The notes beneath the pieces were generated by a model. The model was not told where the DNA came from, made no database searches, and saw only the letters and a list, made by a program, of their open reading frames with translations. This document shows, one piece after another, positions 18,254-29,213 of a stretch of DNA of 64,000 nt. The first letter of the stretch is position 1. The number at the start of each line of letters is the position of its first letter. The DNA is from Amycolatopsis sp. NBRC 101858 (GTDB lineage Bacteria > Actinomycetota > Actinomycetes > Mycobacteriales > Pseudonocardiaceae), in contig NZ_BSTD01000001.1 of NCBI RefSeq assembly GCF_030269325.1, positions 698,681-762,680 on the forward strand. Direction: 5' to 3'. The translations under genes and the position numbers were made by a program.

Positions 18254-18614
18254 GCGTCCGGCTCACCGTGCAGAGCCGCTCGATCGCGCGGTCCACGGCA
18301 CCGGCCAGCGCTTCCCGCTGATCCGCCGCCAAAGTCGACACGTCGACATCGAACGCGACGTGCACCGCGTCCAGCTCCGAGGCACCCTCACGCCGGTCGG
18401 CGCTGACGGTCACGCGGAACTTCGCGTCTTCGCCCACCCGCCGCGTGATCAGCTCTTCGGCGGTCACCGCGCTGCAGCCCGCGGCCGCGATCTGCAGCAG
18501 TTCCGCGGGCGAGAACGCCCCTTCCGCGCCGGTGCGACCCAGCCGCACCGAAGCGCCCCGGTCGTTGCGGCCGACGAAGGAGTGCTGGCCGTCGCGCTGT
18601 ACTTCGAGTCCCAT
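18213..18614 (-). CDS. OsmC/Ohr family peroxiredoxin-like protein
   Basis: Thiol-dependent reductase for organic hydroperoxides. The 133-residue protein shows the two family cysteines, Cys47 in AAAGCSAVT and Cys115 in ERLCTVSRT, with SPAELLQIAAAGC typical of Ohr/OsmC helices. It is last in a serB-PTH2-osmC run on the minus strand, 16 bases after the PTH2 stop. No OhrR-type regulator is adjacent. Confidence 0.88.
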   Translation of the reverse strand: MGLEVQRDGQHSFVGRNDRGASVRLGRTGAEGAFSPAELLQIAAAGCSAVTAEELITRRVGEDAKFRVTVSADRREGASELDAVHVAFDVDVSTLAADQREALAGAVDRAIERLCTVSRTLKKGIPVTEEFPA

Positions 18615-18630
18615 GCCCGCTCCAACCCGG

Positions 18631-20639
<2,009 letters not shown>

Positions 20640-20699
20640 TCATCCCTCGTTCGGCGACGCTGCACGATCAGTCTGCCGGTCCGGCCGCGGACATAAGTA

Positions 20700-20738
20700 G
20701 AGCGCGTGCCCGGCTTCACATAAGCCGGGCACGCGCTC
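20700..20738 (-). terminator. Stem-loop terminator after ctaD
   Basis: A perfect 17-bp stem (20700-20716 with 20722-20738; arm GAGCGCGTGCCCGGCTT) and a five-base loop lie 15 bases beyond the ctaD stop on the minus strand, before serB. Confidence 0.85.
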
Positions 20739-20753
20739 ACTCGATCAGGTGTC

Positions 20754-22541
20754 CTACTTGTCGCCCTGCTCGCTCGCGTTGTCGTTGGAGTGGTCTCCGG
20801 GGATCACCGCTTCGGTGAGCACCTGCGACGGCGCCGCGTGGCTGTTGACCTTCTGCTTCCCGAAGAAGCCGATCTCGCCCTCCTTGTGGAGGCGCTCGAT
20901 CATGTGCGGGTAGTGCAGCTCGAACGCGGGCCGCTCGGAGCGGATCCGGGGCAGCTCGGTGAAGTTGTGCCGCGGCGGCGGGCAGGACGTCGCCCACTCG
21001 AGCGAGTTGCCGTAGCCCCACGGGTCGTCCACCGTGACGATCTCGCCGTACCGGTAGCTCTTGAAGACGTTCCAGATGAACGGCAGCGTCGAGGCACCGA
21101 GGATGTACGCGCCGATCGTCGAGATCGTGTTCAGCGTCGTGAAGCCGTCACTGGTCAGGTAGTCCGCGTACCGGCGCGGCATGCCCTCCGCGCCCAGCCA
21201 GTGCTGGACGAGGAACGTGCCGTGGAAGCCGATGAACGTGGTCCAGAAGTGCCACTTGCCGAGCTTCTCGTCCATCATCCGGCCGGTGATCTTCGGGAAC
21301 CAGAAGTAGATGCCGGCGAAGGTGGCGAACACGATCGTGCCGTAGAGCACGTAGTGGAAGTGCGCGACGACGAAGTAGCTGTCCGACACGTGGAAGTCGA
21401 TCGCCGGCGCGGCCAGCATGATGCCGGTCAGGCCGCCGAAGAGGAACGTGACGATGAAGCCCATCGAGAAGATCATCGGCGTCTCGAAGGACAGCTGGCC
21501 CTTCCACATCGTGCCGATCCAGTTGAAGAACTTCACGCCGGTCGGGACCGCGATCAGGAACGTCATGAAGGAGAAGAACGGCAGCAGCACGGCGCCGGTG
21601 GCGTACATGTGGTGCGCCCACACCGCGACCGACAGCGCCGCGATCGCCAGCGTCGCCCAGACCAGGCTCTTGTAGCCGAACATCGGCTTGCGGCTGAAGA
21701 CCGGGAAGATCTCCGACACGATCCCGAAGAACGGGAGCGCGACGATGTAGACCTCGGGATGGCCGAAGAACCAGAAGAGGTGCTGCCAGAGGATCACGCC
21801 GCCGTTTTCGGGGTCGAACACGTGCGCCCCGAGGTGCCGGTCCGCCAGCAGGCCCATCAGGGCCGCGGTCAGGATCGGGAAGGCGAGCAGGATCAGGATC
21901 GACGTCACCAGGATGTTCCAGGTGAAGATCGGCATCCGGTACATCGTCATGCCTGGCGCGCGCAGGCAGACCACGGTGGTGACCATGTTGACCGCGCCGA
22001 GGATGGTGCCGAGACCGGAGACCACCAGGCCGGAGATCCACAGGTCCGCGCCGACGCCCGGCGAGTGGATCGCGTCCGACAGCGGGGTGTAGGCGAACCA
22101 GCCGAAGTCGGCGGCGCCACCCGGCGTCAGGAAGCCCGACAGCACGATCAGGCCGCCGAAGAGGTACAGCCAGTACGAGAACGCGTTCAGCCGCGGGAAC
22201 GCGACGTCCGGCGAGCCGATCTGCAGCGGGAGCACGAAGTTCGCGAAGCCGAAGAGGATCGGGGTCGCGTACAGCAGCAGCATCACCGTGCCGTGCATGG
22301 TGAACAGCTGGTTGTACTGCTCCTGCGAAAGGAACTGCTGCCCGGGCCGCGCCAGCTCGGTGCGGATCAGCATCGCCATCGCGCCGCCCGCCATGAAGAA
22401 GGCGAACGACGTGACCAGGTACATGATCCCGATCTGCTTGTGGTCCGTCGTGCGGAACAACCGCAGCAGGTACGAACCCTTGACCGACTCGCGCGCGGGG
22501 TACGGGCGCGTCGCGATCGGCTTGGGGGCTACGGCCGTCAC
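20754..22541 (-). CDS. ctaD: Cytochrome c oxidase subunit I
   Basis: Catalytic haem-copper subunit of the aa3 oxidase, reducing O2 and pumping protons. The 595-residue protein has twelve membrane helices. Landmarks include [18 protein letters not shown] with the CuB ligand region, AHHMYATG, and HFHYVLYGT with the haem-ligand histidines. The K- and D-channel contexts look normal. Two GTGs are possible (22556, 22541); the second has GGAGG at proper spacing. It is monocistronic, with its own terminator. Confidence 0.95.
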   Translation of the reverse strand: MTAVAPKPIATRPYPARESVKGSYLLRLFRTTDHKQIGIMYLVTSFAFFMAGGAMAMLIRTELARPGQQFLSQEQYNQLFTMHGTVMLLLYATPILFGFANFVLPLQIGSPDVAFPRLNAFSYWLYLFGGLIVLSGFLTPGGAADFGWFAYTPLSDAIHSPGVGADLWISGLVVSGLGTILGAVNMVTTVVCLRAPGMTMYRMPIFTWNILVTSILILLAFPILTAALMGLLADRHLGAHVFDPENGGVILWQHLFWFFGHPEVYIVALPFFGIVSEIFPVFSRKPMFGYKSLVWATLAIAALSVAVWAHHMYATGAVLLPFFSFMTFLIAVPTGVKFFNWIGTMWKGQLSFETPMIFSMGFIVTFLFGGLTGIMLAAPAIDFHVSDSYFVVAHFHYVLYGTIVFATFAGIYFWFPKITGRMMDEKLGKWHFWTTFIGFHGTFLVQHWLGAEGMPRRYADYLTSDGFTTLNTISTIGAYILGASTLPFIWNVFKSYRYGEIVTVDDPWGYGNSLEWATSCPPPRHNFTELPRIRSERPAFELHYPHMIERLHKEGEIGFFGKQKVNSHAAPSQVLTEAVIPGDHSNDNASEQGDK

Positions 22542-22675
22542 TCCTGCCTCCAACACTCAAACCTCGTGGTGGTCATCGTCCGGCCGCCGAGGTGGGCAGG
22601 GCCCGGTTCAGCGGTCAAGGGGGATCGTAGCCCTCGTCACCGACAGTCGCGCGCACCGGCTGGCAAGATCGGGCC

Positions 22676-23497
22676 GTGGCCGACGAATACACGCGTGCCG
22701 CGGTCCGTGCGGCACGGATCGTGACCTCCCGGCTGGGTCTGCGCGACCACGAGCCCGAGGTGCTCCACGAACGCTCGAACGTGCTGGTGAAGCTGGGTCC
22801 GCTGGTCGCGCGGGTGCCGGGGACCACCCGCCTCGCGCGCCCCGGGCCGGCGTGGCAGGAACGGGACGTGGCCCTCTCCCGGTTCCTCACCGACCGTGGT
22901 GTGCGCGTCGTCTCACCGGCCACGGATCCCCCGGCCGGACCGCATTTCGCCGAGGGACTGCCGGTCACGCTCTGGCACCACACGCCGCACGATCCGGACC
23001 ACCGGTACGCACCGGACGTCGTCGCGCGGTCGCTCGCCGAGGTGCACTCGGCGTTGCGGGAGTTCCCGGGCGAGCTCCCCCGGCGCGGCCCGCTCGACGA
23101 CCTGGAGCGCATCTTCGACCGGCACGACCTGGACGGCGAGACGCCCCGGTTGCGCGCGGAGGCGGCGCGCCTCGCCGCGGCGCTGCCGGACGTCCCCGTG
23201 CAGCCGCTGCACGGCGACGCGCACCCCGGCAACGTGATCGCCACGCCCGCGGGACCCTGCTGGCTGGACTTCGAGGACACCTGGCTCGGCCCGCCGGCCT
23301 GGGACCTCGGGATCCTCGCCCGGCAGGGCGGCCCGGAGTTCTTGGCCGCCTACCCGGGCCCGGTCGACGAGGCCGGACTCGCTCCTTGGATCCGGGTGCG
23401 GGAGCTCTACTCGGTCGTGTGGCAGTACGTCATCGCGATCCGGTTCCCGCACCGGCTCCCCGGCGCCCGCGCGGCGCTCGCCGCCTACTTTTCGTGA
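22676..23497 (+). CDS. Phosphotransferase family protein (APH fold)
   Basis: The 273-residue protein has the aminoglycoside phosphotransferase/choline kinase fold: catalytic loop HGDAHPGN (179-186) and metal-binding LDFEDT (197-202). The N-lobe contains VLHERSNVLVKLGPLVARV. The substrate may be a small alcohol, sugar or antibiotic and cannot be read from the sequence. A -10-like CAAGAT lies six bases before the GTG, so the transcript is probably leaderless. It converges with a hydrolase gene, overlapping by 13 bases. Confidence 0.82.
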   Translation: MADEYTRAAVRAARIVTSRLGLRDHEPEVLHERSNVLVKLGPLVARVPGTTRLARPGPAWQERDVALSRFLTDRGVRVVSPATDPPAGPHFAEGLPVTLWHHTPHDPDHRYAPDVVARSLAEVHSALREFPGELPRRGPLDDLERIFDRHDLDGETPRLRAEAARLAAALPDVPVQPLHGDAHPGNVIATPAGPCWLDFEDTWLGPPAWDLGILARQGGPEFLAAYPGPVDEAGLAPWIRVRELYSVVWQYVIAIRFPHRLPGARAALAAYFS

Positions 23498-24246
23498 GTC
23501 GCCGGGTACCAGGAGAGGATCGCCTCGACCACGCCCGCCGGGTCCTCCAGCGGGGTCAGGTGGCCGGCCTCCGGGAGCACCACGAGCGTCGCGCCGTCCA
23601 TGACCTCGACCATCGCGCTCGCCGCCGCGACCGGCGTGATCGGGTCCTCTTCGCCGACGACGACCAGCGCGGGGACCTTCGCTTCCCGGAGCAGTCCGAG
23701 GGAGTCGGGCCGCGTCCGCAGCGCGAGCGCCGTCCACGAGATCCCGGCGGGCGGCTGCGATTCGATGATCTCCCGGACCGTCTCGACGACGTCCGGCCGC
23801 CGCTCGCGCGTCGACCCGGCCAGCAGGTTCGGCAGGTTGGCCTCGGCGAGCCAGCCCCCGATGCCTTCGTCCTCGACGCGCCTGGCGACTTCCAGCCGGC
23901 TCTGCGCGGCCTCGGGCGTGTCCGGCGTGGCCTTGGTGTCGATGAGCACGAGCCCGCCGACCCGCTCCGGCGCCAGCCGCAGCACGGCCATCGCGAGGTA
24001 GCCGCCCATCGAGCAGCCGCCGAGCACGACGCGGTCCAGCTCCAGGCGGTCCAGCAGGGCGACGACGTCGCGCGCGGCGTCCTCGAGGCTCGGCTCGCGG
24101 TCCGAGTCCGGCAGCGGCGAGCGGCCCAGCCCGCGCTGGTCCGGAGTGATCACCCGAAGGTGTGAAGCGAGGGGCTCGCGCACCGCGTTCCACATGCGGG
24201 CGTCCAGGGGAAAGGCGTGGAGGAGGACCAGCGGCAGTTCGGTCAT
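23485..24246 (-). CDS. Alpha/beta hydrolase
   Basis: The 253-residue protein has a full catalytic triad: Ser79 in GCSMGG, an Asp in VVGEEDPITP and a His in EAGHLTPLEDP. The N-terminal LLHAFPLDARMWN carries the oxyanion-hole region, and DQRGLGRSPLP is typical of the 3-oxoadipate enol-lactonase and esterase branches. No pathway neighbours are present, so the substrate is open. It is divergent from the GNAT gene; that gene's damage-type promoter lies between them. Confidence 0.85.
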   Translation of the reverse strand: MTELPLVLLHAFPLDARMWNAVREPLASHLRVITPDQRGLGRSPLPDSDREPSLEDAARDVVALLDRLELDRVVLGGCSMGGYLAMAVLRLAPERVGGLVLIDTKATPDTPEAAQSRLEVARRVEDEGIGGWLAEANLPNLLAGSTRERRPDVVETVREIIESQPPAGISWTALALRTRPDSLGLLREAKVPALVVVGEEDPITPVAAASAMVEVMDGATLVVLPEAGHLTPLEDPAGVVEAILSWYPATHEK

Positions 24247-24256
24247 GCGGGATATC

Positions 24257-24292
24257 TTGTCGGACGTTTTTGTCGGACCCCCGCGCTAGCTT
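24257..24292 (+). promoter_or_regulatory. PafBC-like promoter of a GNAT gene, first box duplicated
   Basis: TTGTCGGAC (24270-24278), eight bases, TAGCTT (24287-24292), then seven bases to the GTG at 24300. A second TTGTCGGAC lies 13 bp upstream (24257-24265). The layout is the same as in front of nat at 4956 and fits the TTGTCRGTG-N8-TAnnnT pattern. Confidence 0.55.
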
Positions 24293-24299
24293 CGCCGAT

Positions 24300-24797
24300 G
24301 TGTTCACCGACATCGAAACCGACCGGCTGCTGCTGCGTCCGCTCCACGAGGCGGACCGGCAGGCGATGGTCGACATCCACACGGACCCGCGCACCAACCG
24401 CTTCCACCCCGACCCGCCCGACGTCCCGCGCGCGTCGGCGATGTTCTCGGAGTGGCTGGCGCACTGGGCCGAGCACGGCTTCGGCTACCCGGCGGTGACC
24501 GAACGCGGCGGCACCGAGGTGCTCGGCATGTGCGGGGTGCGACTGCGGGAGTTCCACGGCGAGAAGGTGCTGAACCTCGGCTACCGGTTCCGGCCGTCGG
24601 CGTGGGGCAAGGGGTACGCGGGCGAGGCCGGGCTGGCGGTCCTGGAGTGGTGTGCCCGCGAACTGCCGTCGGTGCCGGTGCTGGCGAGCGTGAGCATCGC
24701 GAACAAGCCGTCGCTGCGGGTGGCGGAGCGGCTCGGCTTCACCGAGTACACGGAGGAGATGTACGAAGGCGCGATGTCGCGGCACTACCGGCGCTGA
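24300..24797 (+). CDS. GNAT family N-acetyltransferase (RimJ/RimL type)
   Basis: The 165-residue protein opens with VFTDIETDRLLLRPL, typical of the RimJ/RimL branch. The acetyl-CoA loop is in GYRFRPSAWGKGYAGEA (R/Q-x-x-G-x-G/A pattern), followed by SIANKPSLRVAERLGF. It likely acetylates a protein N-terminus, a small amine or an antibiotic. The reading frame is open farther upstream, but the GTG at 24300 directly follows a promoter and gives the correct domain start. Confidence 0.82.
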   Translation: MFTDIETDRLLLRPLHEADRQAMVDIHTDPRTNRFHPDPPDVPRASAMFSEWLAHWAEHGFGYPAVTERGGTEVLGMCGVRLREFHGEKVLNLGYRFRPSAWGKGYAGEAGLAVLEWCARELPSVPVLASVSIANKPSLRVAERLGFTEYTEEMYEGAMSRHYRR

Positions 24798-24833
24798 GCC
24801 GGGCGGTGTTTGACAACTCCAGAAGGAATCGGG

Positions 24834-25139
24834 TCACCGGCGGCGGTTCGGCCGCCGGCGGGCCCGGGCGTCCCAGCAGGCGCGGTGCCAGTGCCGCCGG
24901 TCGGCGACGGAGCCGGTCTCGTCGGCGGGCCAGACGACGAGGTGCGGCGTGCCCGGCCGGATCTCGTGGTCGCAGCCGGGGCACCGGTAGTCCTTGGTGG
25001 CCTGCGAACCGGGCACGGTCCGCACGAGCCAGTCCCCGTCGGCGCCGGACTCGGCCCGGGCCCAGCCGGTGGCGGCACCGAGGTCGCGTTCGGGCGGCCC
25101 ACCGTCCCCGCGGCGGCCGGGACGGTTGCGTCGAGGCAC
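24834..25139 (-). CDS. Small zinc-binding protein, conserved in actinobacteria
   Basis: The 101-residue, Arg-rich protein begins VPRRNRPGRRGDGG. It has a zinc-ribbon-like module with CPGC in YRCPGCDHEIRPGTPHLVVW and a downstream HWHRACWDA that could supply further ligands. Proteins of this type are common in actinomycetes and are often labelled ATP/GTP-binding without clear evidence. The GTG start at 25139 avoids reading the upstream tandem repeat as protein. The repeat array lies directly in its 5' region. Confidence 0.65.
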   Translation of the reverse strand: MPRRNRPGRRGDGGPPERDLGAATGWARAESGADGDWLVRTVPGSQATKDYRCPGCDHEIRPGTPHLVVWPADETGSVADRRHWHRACWDARARRRPNRRR

Positions 25140-25187
25140 CCCCAAACGGTATCCGCCCCGCCCCCAGCCCAGGCAGACGAGTCGTCC

Positions 25188-25397
25188 CCAGGTACGCAAG
25201 CCGACCCTCCAGGCACGCAAGCCGACCCTCCAGGCACGCGAACCGACCGTCCAGGCACGCGTGTCGACCCTCCAATCACGCGAGTCGACCCTCCAATCAC
25301 ACGTGTCGACCCTTCAATCACGCGTGTCGACCCCTCAATCACACGTGATGCCCCTCCAATCACGCGAGATGCCGGTCCAATCACACGTGATGCCCGC
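25188..25397. repeat. Ten tandem 21-bp repeats between two minus-strand genes
   Basis: Ten units of exactly 21 bp run from 25188 to 25397, with an eleventh degenerate unit after. A typical unit is CCAATCACGCGAGTCGACCC plus T. The first four units share CCAGGCACGC and the later ones C/T-CAATCAC, with the next bases alternating among GCGAG, ACGTG and GCGTG, so units have drifted in blocks. The period is two helical turns and also seven codons, so several frames stay open. It has no spacer-repeat pattern of a CRISPR. It lies 49 bp upstream of the zinc-ribbon gene start. Confidence 0.9.
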
Positions 25398-25421
25398 CCG
25401 ATCACCGGTGACGGGAAGGCC

Positions 25422-26524
25422 TCAGGCCGCGCGGCCCGCCACCCGGCCGCCTGCCCGCAACCGGCGGCGGATTCCGTCATGGCCGAGGCCGTCCCAGCCG
25501 AGCCGGGCCAGCGTCCGCCCGGTCCGCCGCAAGTCCTCGCCCCCGAGCACGGACATGATCGTGATGGCGGCGTCGACCATCGGCGTCGCGACCCCGGCAC
25601 ACCGCGCGAGTGCCTGCAGCGGCACGAGCGTCGACCGGATGTCCTCGGTCAGGAAGCGGTGGTCGAGGCTGGTCGGCGCGGCGATCGTCCGGTACGGCTC
25701 CACCGTCCGCAACGCGTCGAGCAACGTCGTGGCCGGGCAGCCGTAGTAGCGGTCGAGGACCTCGGTCATGGGCAGCAGCCGCGCGCCGTAGGCCCGCGCG
25801 ACGGCGGCGAACTCGGCCTCGGTCCGTTCCAGCAGCGCGATCGTGCGGTGGGAAACGCCTTCGACGTAGAAGAGCAGCTCCTCCGCGCGGTCGATGGTGC
25901 CGAGGTTGGCGAGCGCGATCGGCACGTGCGCGACCGCGCCGAAGTCGTGCAGGCCGCGTTCGACGGGGTTGCGCGCGACCTCCAGCATCGGGAACCACTC
26001 GCGCAGCAGCCCGGCGTGCCGTCCGACGGCGGCCGGCGTGCTGCCGGAGATCAGGTTCCACCCCTTGGCCCCCAGCACGGTCACCCCGCCGGTCCCGGAC
26101 GGCCGCGCGGCGAACAGCGCGTCGGTCTCGACGACGTCGACCTCCGGTGCCCCGGCGGCGGCGAGCGCGTGCGCGAACTCGACGCTCCCGCACAGCTTGT
26201 CGGAGAACAGGACCACCACCTGGCCTGCGCGAAGGTACGGCGCCAGCCGGACGGCGACCTCCGGATAGGCGGTCGTCACGGTCGCGACCAGCACCACGGC
26301 CCGCCCGGCCAGCGACGCGGGATCCGCCGTCACCTCGCGCAGAGCGGGAACCGGCCGTCGAGCACCCCGCTCGCGACGATCTCCCGCCGGCGCGCCATGT
26401 CCCGCACCGCCGAGAGATCCCGCGTGCAGAGGTGCACGGGCAGCCCCCGCGAGGCGAGGTGGGCCGCGACGGCCCGTCCCTCACCACCCGCCCCGACGAC
26501 CCCGATCCTGTCCAGCCCGCTCAT
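25422..26524 (-). pseudogene. Opine (octopine/nopaline) dehydrogenase-like gene, frameshifted
   Basis: The N-terminal Rossmann part (26524-26330) reads MSGLDRIGVVGAGGEGRAV, the NAD(P) fingerprint, and stops at a TGA after DGRFPLCAR. The rest (26333-25422) continues in another frame with VTADPASLAGRAVVLVAT, through HVPIALANLGT, to an octopine-dehydrogenase C-terminal domain (SLDHRFLTEDIRSTL). Removing one base near 26340-26345 joins the parts as FPLREVTADP, so a single-base insertion or a sequencing error is likely. The GTGA junction could allow reinitiation as two chains, but an intact split enzyme is unusual. The repaired protein is about 368 residues, normal for the family. Confidence 0.7.
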
Positions 26525-26571
26525 CCCGCCCACTCCTCGTCGATCCGGTACGCAGTGGACAGGTCGGCACA

Positions 26572-26594
26572 CCGGCGGGGAAAGTTCCCGCCGG
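26572..26594 (-). terminator. Probable terminator after phosphodiesterase gene
   Basis: CCGGCGGG (26572-26579) pairs with CCCGCCGG (26587-26594) across a seven-base loop, 26 bases after the stop of the minus-strand phosphodiesterase gene. Confidence 0.55.
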
Positions 26595-26620
26595 GGCACG
26601 TTCTCGAAGAACGGGACCCG

Positions 26621-27745
26621 TCACCCTTGGGCGAGCGCCAGCGGCACCAGCTGTTCGGCCGTGGTGAGCGACCCGTGCTGCCCGATCAGCGACGTCTCCA
26701 CGGCTTCGGCGAGCCCCCGCACCATCCCGAACCGCCCCCGGGCCGCCGCGACGACGTCGCCGATCCGCGGCAGCACCCGGTCGCTGACCGTGTGGCCGAA
26801 CCACCCCTCGGCGATCGCCTCCTCACGCGACCGCACCCAGGCCCGCTCGCCCAGCACCTCCCGCCAGGCCGCGAGGACGTCCGCGGCCGCGCCCGGCTCG
26901 GTGTAGACGTGCCGGGCGCGCACCTCGCCCCCGAAGGTCCGGACGCCGGACAGCAGCTCCGGGACGTCTTCGAGGTCGAGCTTGTCGTCGACGGTGACCA
27001 TCCCGTGGTCGGCCACCACCGCGAGCAGGGCCCCGGCCGGCAGACCGTCCACAAGGGACTCGACGAGCCGGTCGATCTGCCGCAGCTGCATCCGCCACGC
27101 GGTGGACCCGGGGCCGTACACGTGCCCCAGCAGGTCGAGTTCACTGTGGTAGGCGTAGCAGAACGCCCGCTCGCCGAGCACCGACAACGTGCGCGCGGCG
27201 AGGTCCCCCAGCGCGTGCACCCCGGCGTACTGCGCACCGCTCTGGGTGGCCAGGGTCAGGGCCGTGTCGCGGAACTTGGCGGACGACACCACCGCAGCGG
27301 CGATGCCCGCCGCGGCCGCCCGTTCGAACGTCGTCGCCAGCGGTTGCACCTCGCGGGGCGGGAGGGCGCCACGCAGGTCACTGCCGTCTTCGTGGCTGCA
27401 CCAGCGCAACGCGTTGAGCACCCCGGTGCCGGGCATCTCGAAGGTGTAGCCGACCATGCCGTGCTCGCCGGAAGCGAGCCCGGTGCCGATCGCCGCCACC
27501 CCGGCGGCCGTCGTGGACGGGAAGCCCACGCGCAGCGACTCCCGGGCGAGTTCGGTCAGCACCGGCGCGTCGGCGGCGTGCTCGGCCAGCAGCTCCCAGC
27601 CGAGCCCGTCGACCAGCAGGACCCCGGCGCTGCGGGCCTCCGGCAGCGCCAGCGTGTTCCCGAAGCCGGGCACCCCGAGCGCGGTGAGCAGGGACGGGAC
27701 GACCTGGCCGAGGTGCGGGACGTCGGCAAGCGGTGGCGGCTGCAC
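26621..27745 (-). CDS. Alkaline phosphatase-superfamily phosphodiesterase/nucleotide pyrophosphatase
   Basis: The 374-residue protein shows the superfamily metal motifs: Asp in VLLVDGLGWELL, the nucleophile Thr in FPSTTAAGVAAIG, DLLGHVYGPGS, VVADHGM and a final GQHGSL. It should cleave phosphodiester or pyrophosphate bonds in nucleotides or lipid-linked compounds. No signal peptide is seen with the GTG start at 27745. Longer starts would add Arg-rich sequence from the region upstream of fmdB, so they are rejected. It is divergent from fmdB. Confidence 0.87.
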   Translation of the reverse strand: MQPPPLADVPHLGQVVPSLLTALGVPGFGNTLALPEARSAGVLLVDGLGWELLAEHAADAPVLTELARESLRVGFPSTTAAGVAAIGTGLASGEHGMVGYTFEMPGTGVLNALRWCSHEDGSDLRGALPPREVQPLATTFERAAAAGIAAAVVSSAKFRDTALTLATQSGAQYAGVHALGDLAARTLSVLGERAFCYAYHSELDLLGHVYGPGSTAWRMQLRQIDRLVESLVDGLPAGALLAVVADHGMVTVDDKLDLEDVPELLSGVRTFGGEVRARHVYTEPGAAADVLAAWREVLGERAWVRSREEAIAEGWFGHTVSDRVLPRIGDVVAAARGRFGMVRGLAEAVETSLIGQHGSLTTAEQLVPLALAQG

Positions 27746-27790
27746 GCGCCCAGCTTCCCATCCCCGGACTCCTCCGGCGATAATCGCGGC

Positions 27791-28003
27791 ATGCCGACCT
27801 ACGCCTACCGCTGCCGCGAGTGCACCGAGACCTTCGAGCTCCTGCGCCCGATGAGCGAATCGAGCGCGCCGGCGACCTGCCCGGACGGCCACGCCGACAC
27901 CGTCAAGCTGCTCACCACGGTCGCCCTCACCGGGGCCGCGAGCGGACCCGCGGTCCCGGCGGGCGGCGGCGGTGGCTGCTGTGGCGGCGGCTGCTGCGGC
28001 TGA
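27791..28003 (+). CDS. FmdB-family zinc-ribbon protein
   Basis: The 70-residue protein begins MPTYAYRCRECTETFELL, the standard FmdB start with Cys8 and Cys11. The second zinc pair is altered: Cys30 is followed by PDGH, so His34 may replace the usual Cys. The C-terminus is GGGGGCCGGGCCG, four extra cysteines in a Gly-rich tail that could bind metal or redox partners. FmdB proteins are small putative regulators of unclear role. Confidence 0.85.
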   Translation: MPTYAYRCRECTETFELLRPMSESSAPATCPDGHADTVKLLTTVALTGAASGPAVPAGGGGGCCGGGCCG

Positions 28004-28036
28004 ATCGCTCGCCCTTGCGGAGCCCGGCCCGGACCC

Positions 28037-29155
28037 TTAAAGCGACTTCAGCGCCTGCTCCAGGTCGGCCCAGAGGTCCTCGACGTCCTCGAGCCCGGCC
28101 GACAGCCGGATCAGCTGGTCGGACACGCCGGCGTCGTGCCGGTCGCCCGCGTCGACGATCCGGTGGCTGATCGACCCGGGGTGCTGGATCAGCGTGTCGA
28201 CGCTGCCGAGGCTGACGGCCGGCGTGATCAGCCGGACCGCGCCGATCAGGGCGTGCGGGTCGCCGTCGACCTCGAACGCCACCAGCGGCCCGCCGAGCCG
28301 CGGGTAGTGGACGGCCGTCACCGCCGGGTGGTCTCCGAGCCGTGAGGCCAGCGTCGCCGCGGTGGCCGACGCGGCGTTGACGCGCAGCGGCAGCGTGGAA
28401 AGCCCGCGCAGCAACAGGTATCCGGCGAGCGGGTGCAGCACGCCGCCGGTCGCGAAGCGGATCTGCCGCAGCCGGGCGGCTTCCTCCGCGTCGCACGCGA
28501 CGACCCCGCCCATCACGTCGCCGTGGCCGCCGAGGAACTTCGTCGCGCTGTGCAGCACGATCCGTGCGCCGTGGAGGCCCGGGCGCTGCAGCACCGGAGT
28601 CGCGAAAGTGTTGTCCACCAACAGCGGCACGTCTCCGCAGGCAACAGCCAGCGCGGCGATGTCGGCCTCGGCGAGCGTCGGGTTGGCCGGCGTCTCGACG
28701 AACACCAGCCCGGTGTCGGGCCGCAGCGCGGCGGCGACGGCGTCCGGCGCGGCCCAGGTGACCTCGGTACCGAGCAGCCCGGACTCGAGCAGGTGGTCAC
28801 TGCAGCCGTACAGCGGGCGCACGGCGACGATGTGGCGTTTCCCTTGCGACACCGCGGAAAGCAGGCAGGCCGAGACGGCGGCCATGCCGCTGGCGAACGC
28901 GACGCCGTGCTCGAAGCCTTCGAGCTCGGCGAGCGCGCGCTCGAACCGTTCGACGGTCGGGTTGCCCACCCGGCCGTAGATCGGCGGGCCGTCGAGTTCG
29001 CCGCCGGCGGCGAACTCGTCGATCCGGGCGGCTTCGGCGGCACTGTCGCGGGAGGGGTAGGTCGTCGACAGGTCGAGCGGGACGGCGTGCACGCCGAGGT
29101 CCGTGAGGTCGTCACGGCCGGCGTGGACGGCACGCGTGCGCAGCGAAGAGGTCAT
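28037..29155 (-). CDS. Cys/Met metabolism PLP-dependent transsulfuration enzyme
   Basis: The 372-residue protein is of the cystathionine gamma-lyase/methionine gamma-lyase family. It has PLP Lys206 in HSATKFLGGHGD, the neighbouring-subunit phosphate motif YGRVGNPT (60-67), Tyr116 in PLYGCSD and Asp181 in LVDNTFATP. It acts on cystathionine, methionine, homocysteine or a related thiol. A divergent Lrp/AsnC gene 58 bp away probably senses the substrate amino acid. It is slightly shorter than typical (about 390), but no motif is missing. Confidence 0.88.
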   Translation of the reverse strand: MTSSLRTRAVHAGRDDLTDLGVHAVPLDLSTTYPSRDSAAEAARIDEFAAGGELDGPPIYGRVGNPTVERFERALAELEGFEHGVAFASGMAAVSACLLSAVSQGKRHIVAVRPLYGCSDHLLESGLLGTEVTWAAPDAVAAALRPDTGLVFVETPANPTLAEADIAALAVACGDVPLLVDNTFATPVLQRPGLHGARIVLHSATKFLGGHGDVMGGVVACDAEEAARLRQIRFATGGVLHPLAGYLLLRGLSTLPLRVNAASATAATLASRLGDHPAVTAVHYPRLGGPLVAFEVDGDPHALIGAVRLITPAVSLGSVDTLIQHPGSISHRIVDAGDRHDAGVSDQLIRLSAGLEDVEDLWADLEQALKSL

Positions 29156-29180
29156 GCCAGCATGGTCGAGCTTTCACCGG

Positions 29181-29202
29181 ATCCGAAGCAACAGTCTCGG
29201 AT
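29181..29202. promoter_or_regulatory. Inverted repeat between transsulfuration gene and lrp-type gene
   Basis: ATCCGA (29181-29186), ten bases, TCGGAT (29197-29202). The right arm touches a -10-like TATCAT (29202-29207) that is six bases from the ATG of the regulator, as expected for autoregulation by the Lrp/AsnC protein. Confidence 0.45.
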
Positions 29203-29213
29203 ATCATTCGCCG

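Noticed and set aside
25188..25397. CRISPR array
   Set aside because: Units are directly adjacent with a 21-bp period, have no spacers, and no cas gene is near.
24810..26906. Long plus-strand frame that includes the 21-bp repeats as heptapeptide repeats
   Set aside because: The 21-bp period keeps several frames open by itself; both flanks are antisense to genes with clear motifs, and no promoter or ribosome site is present.
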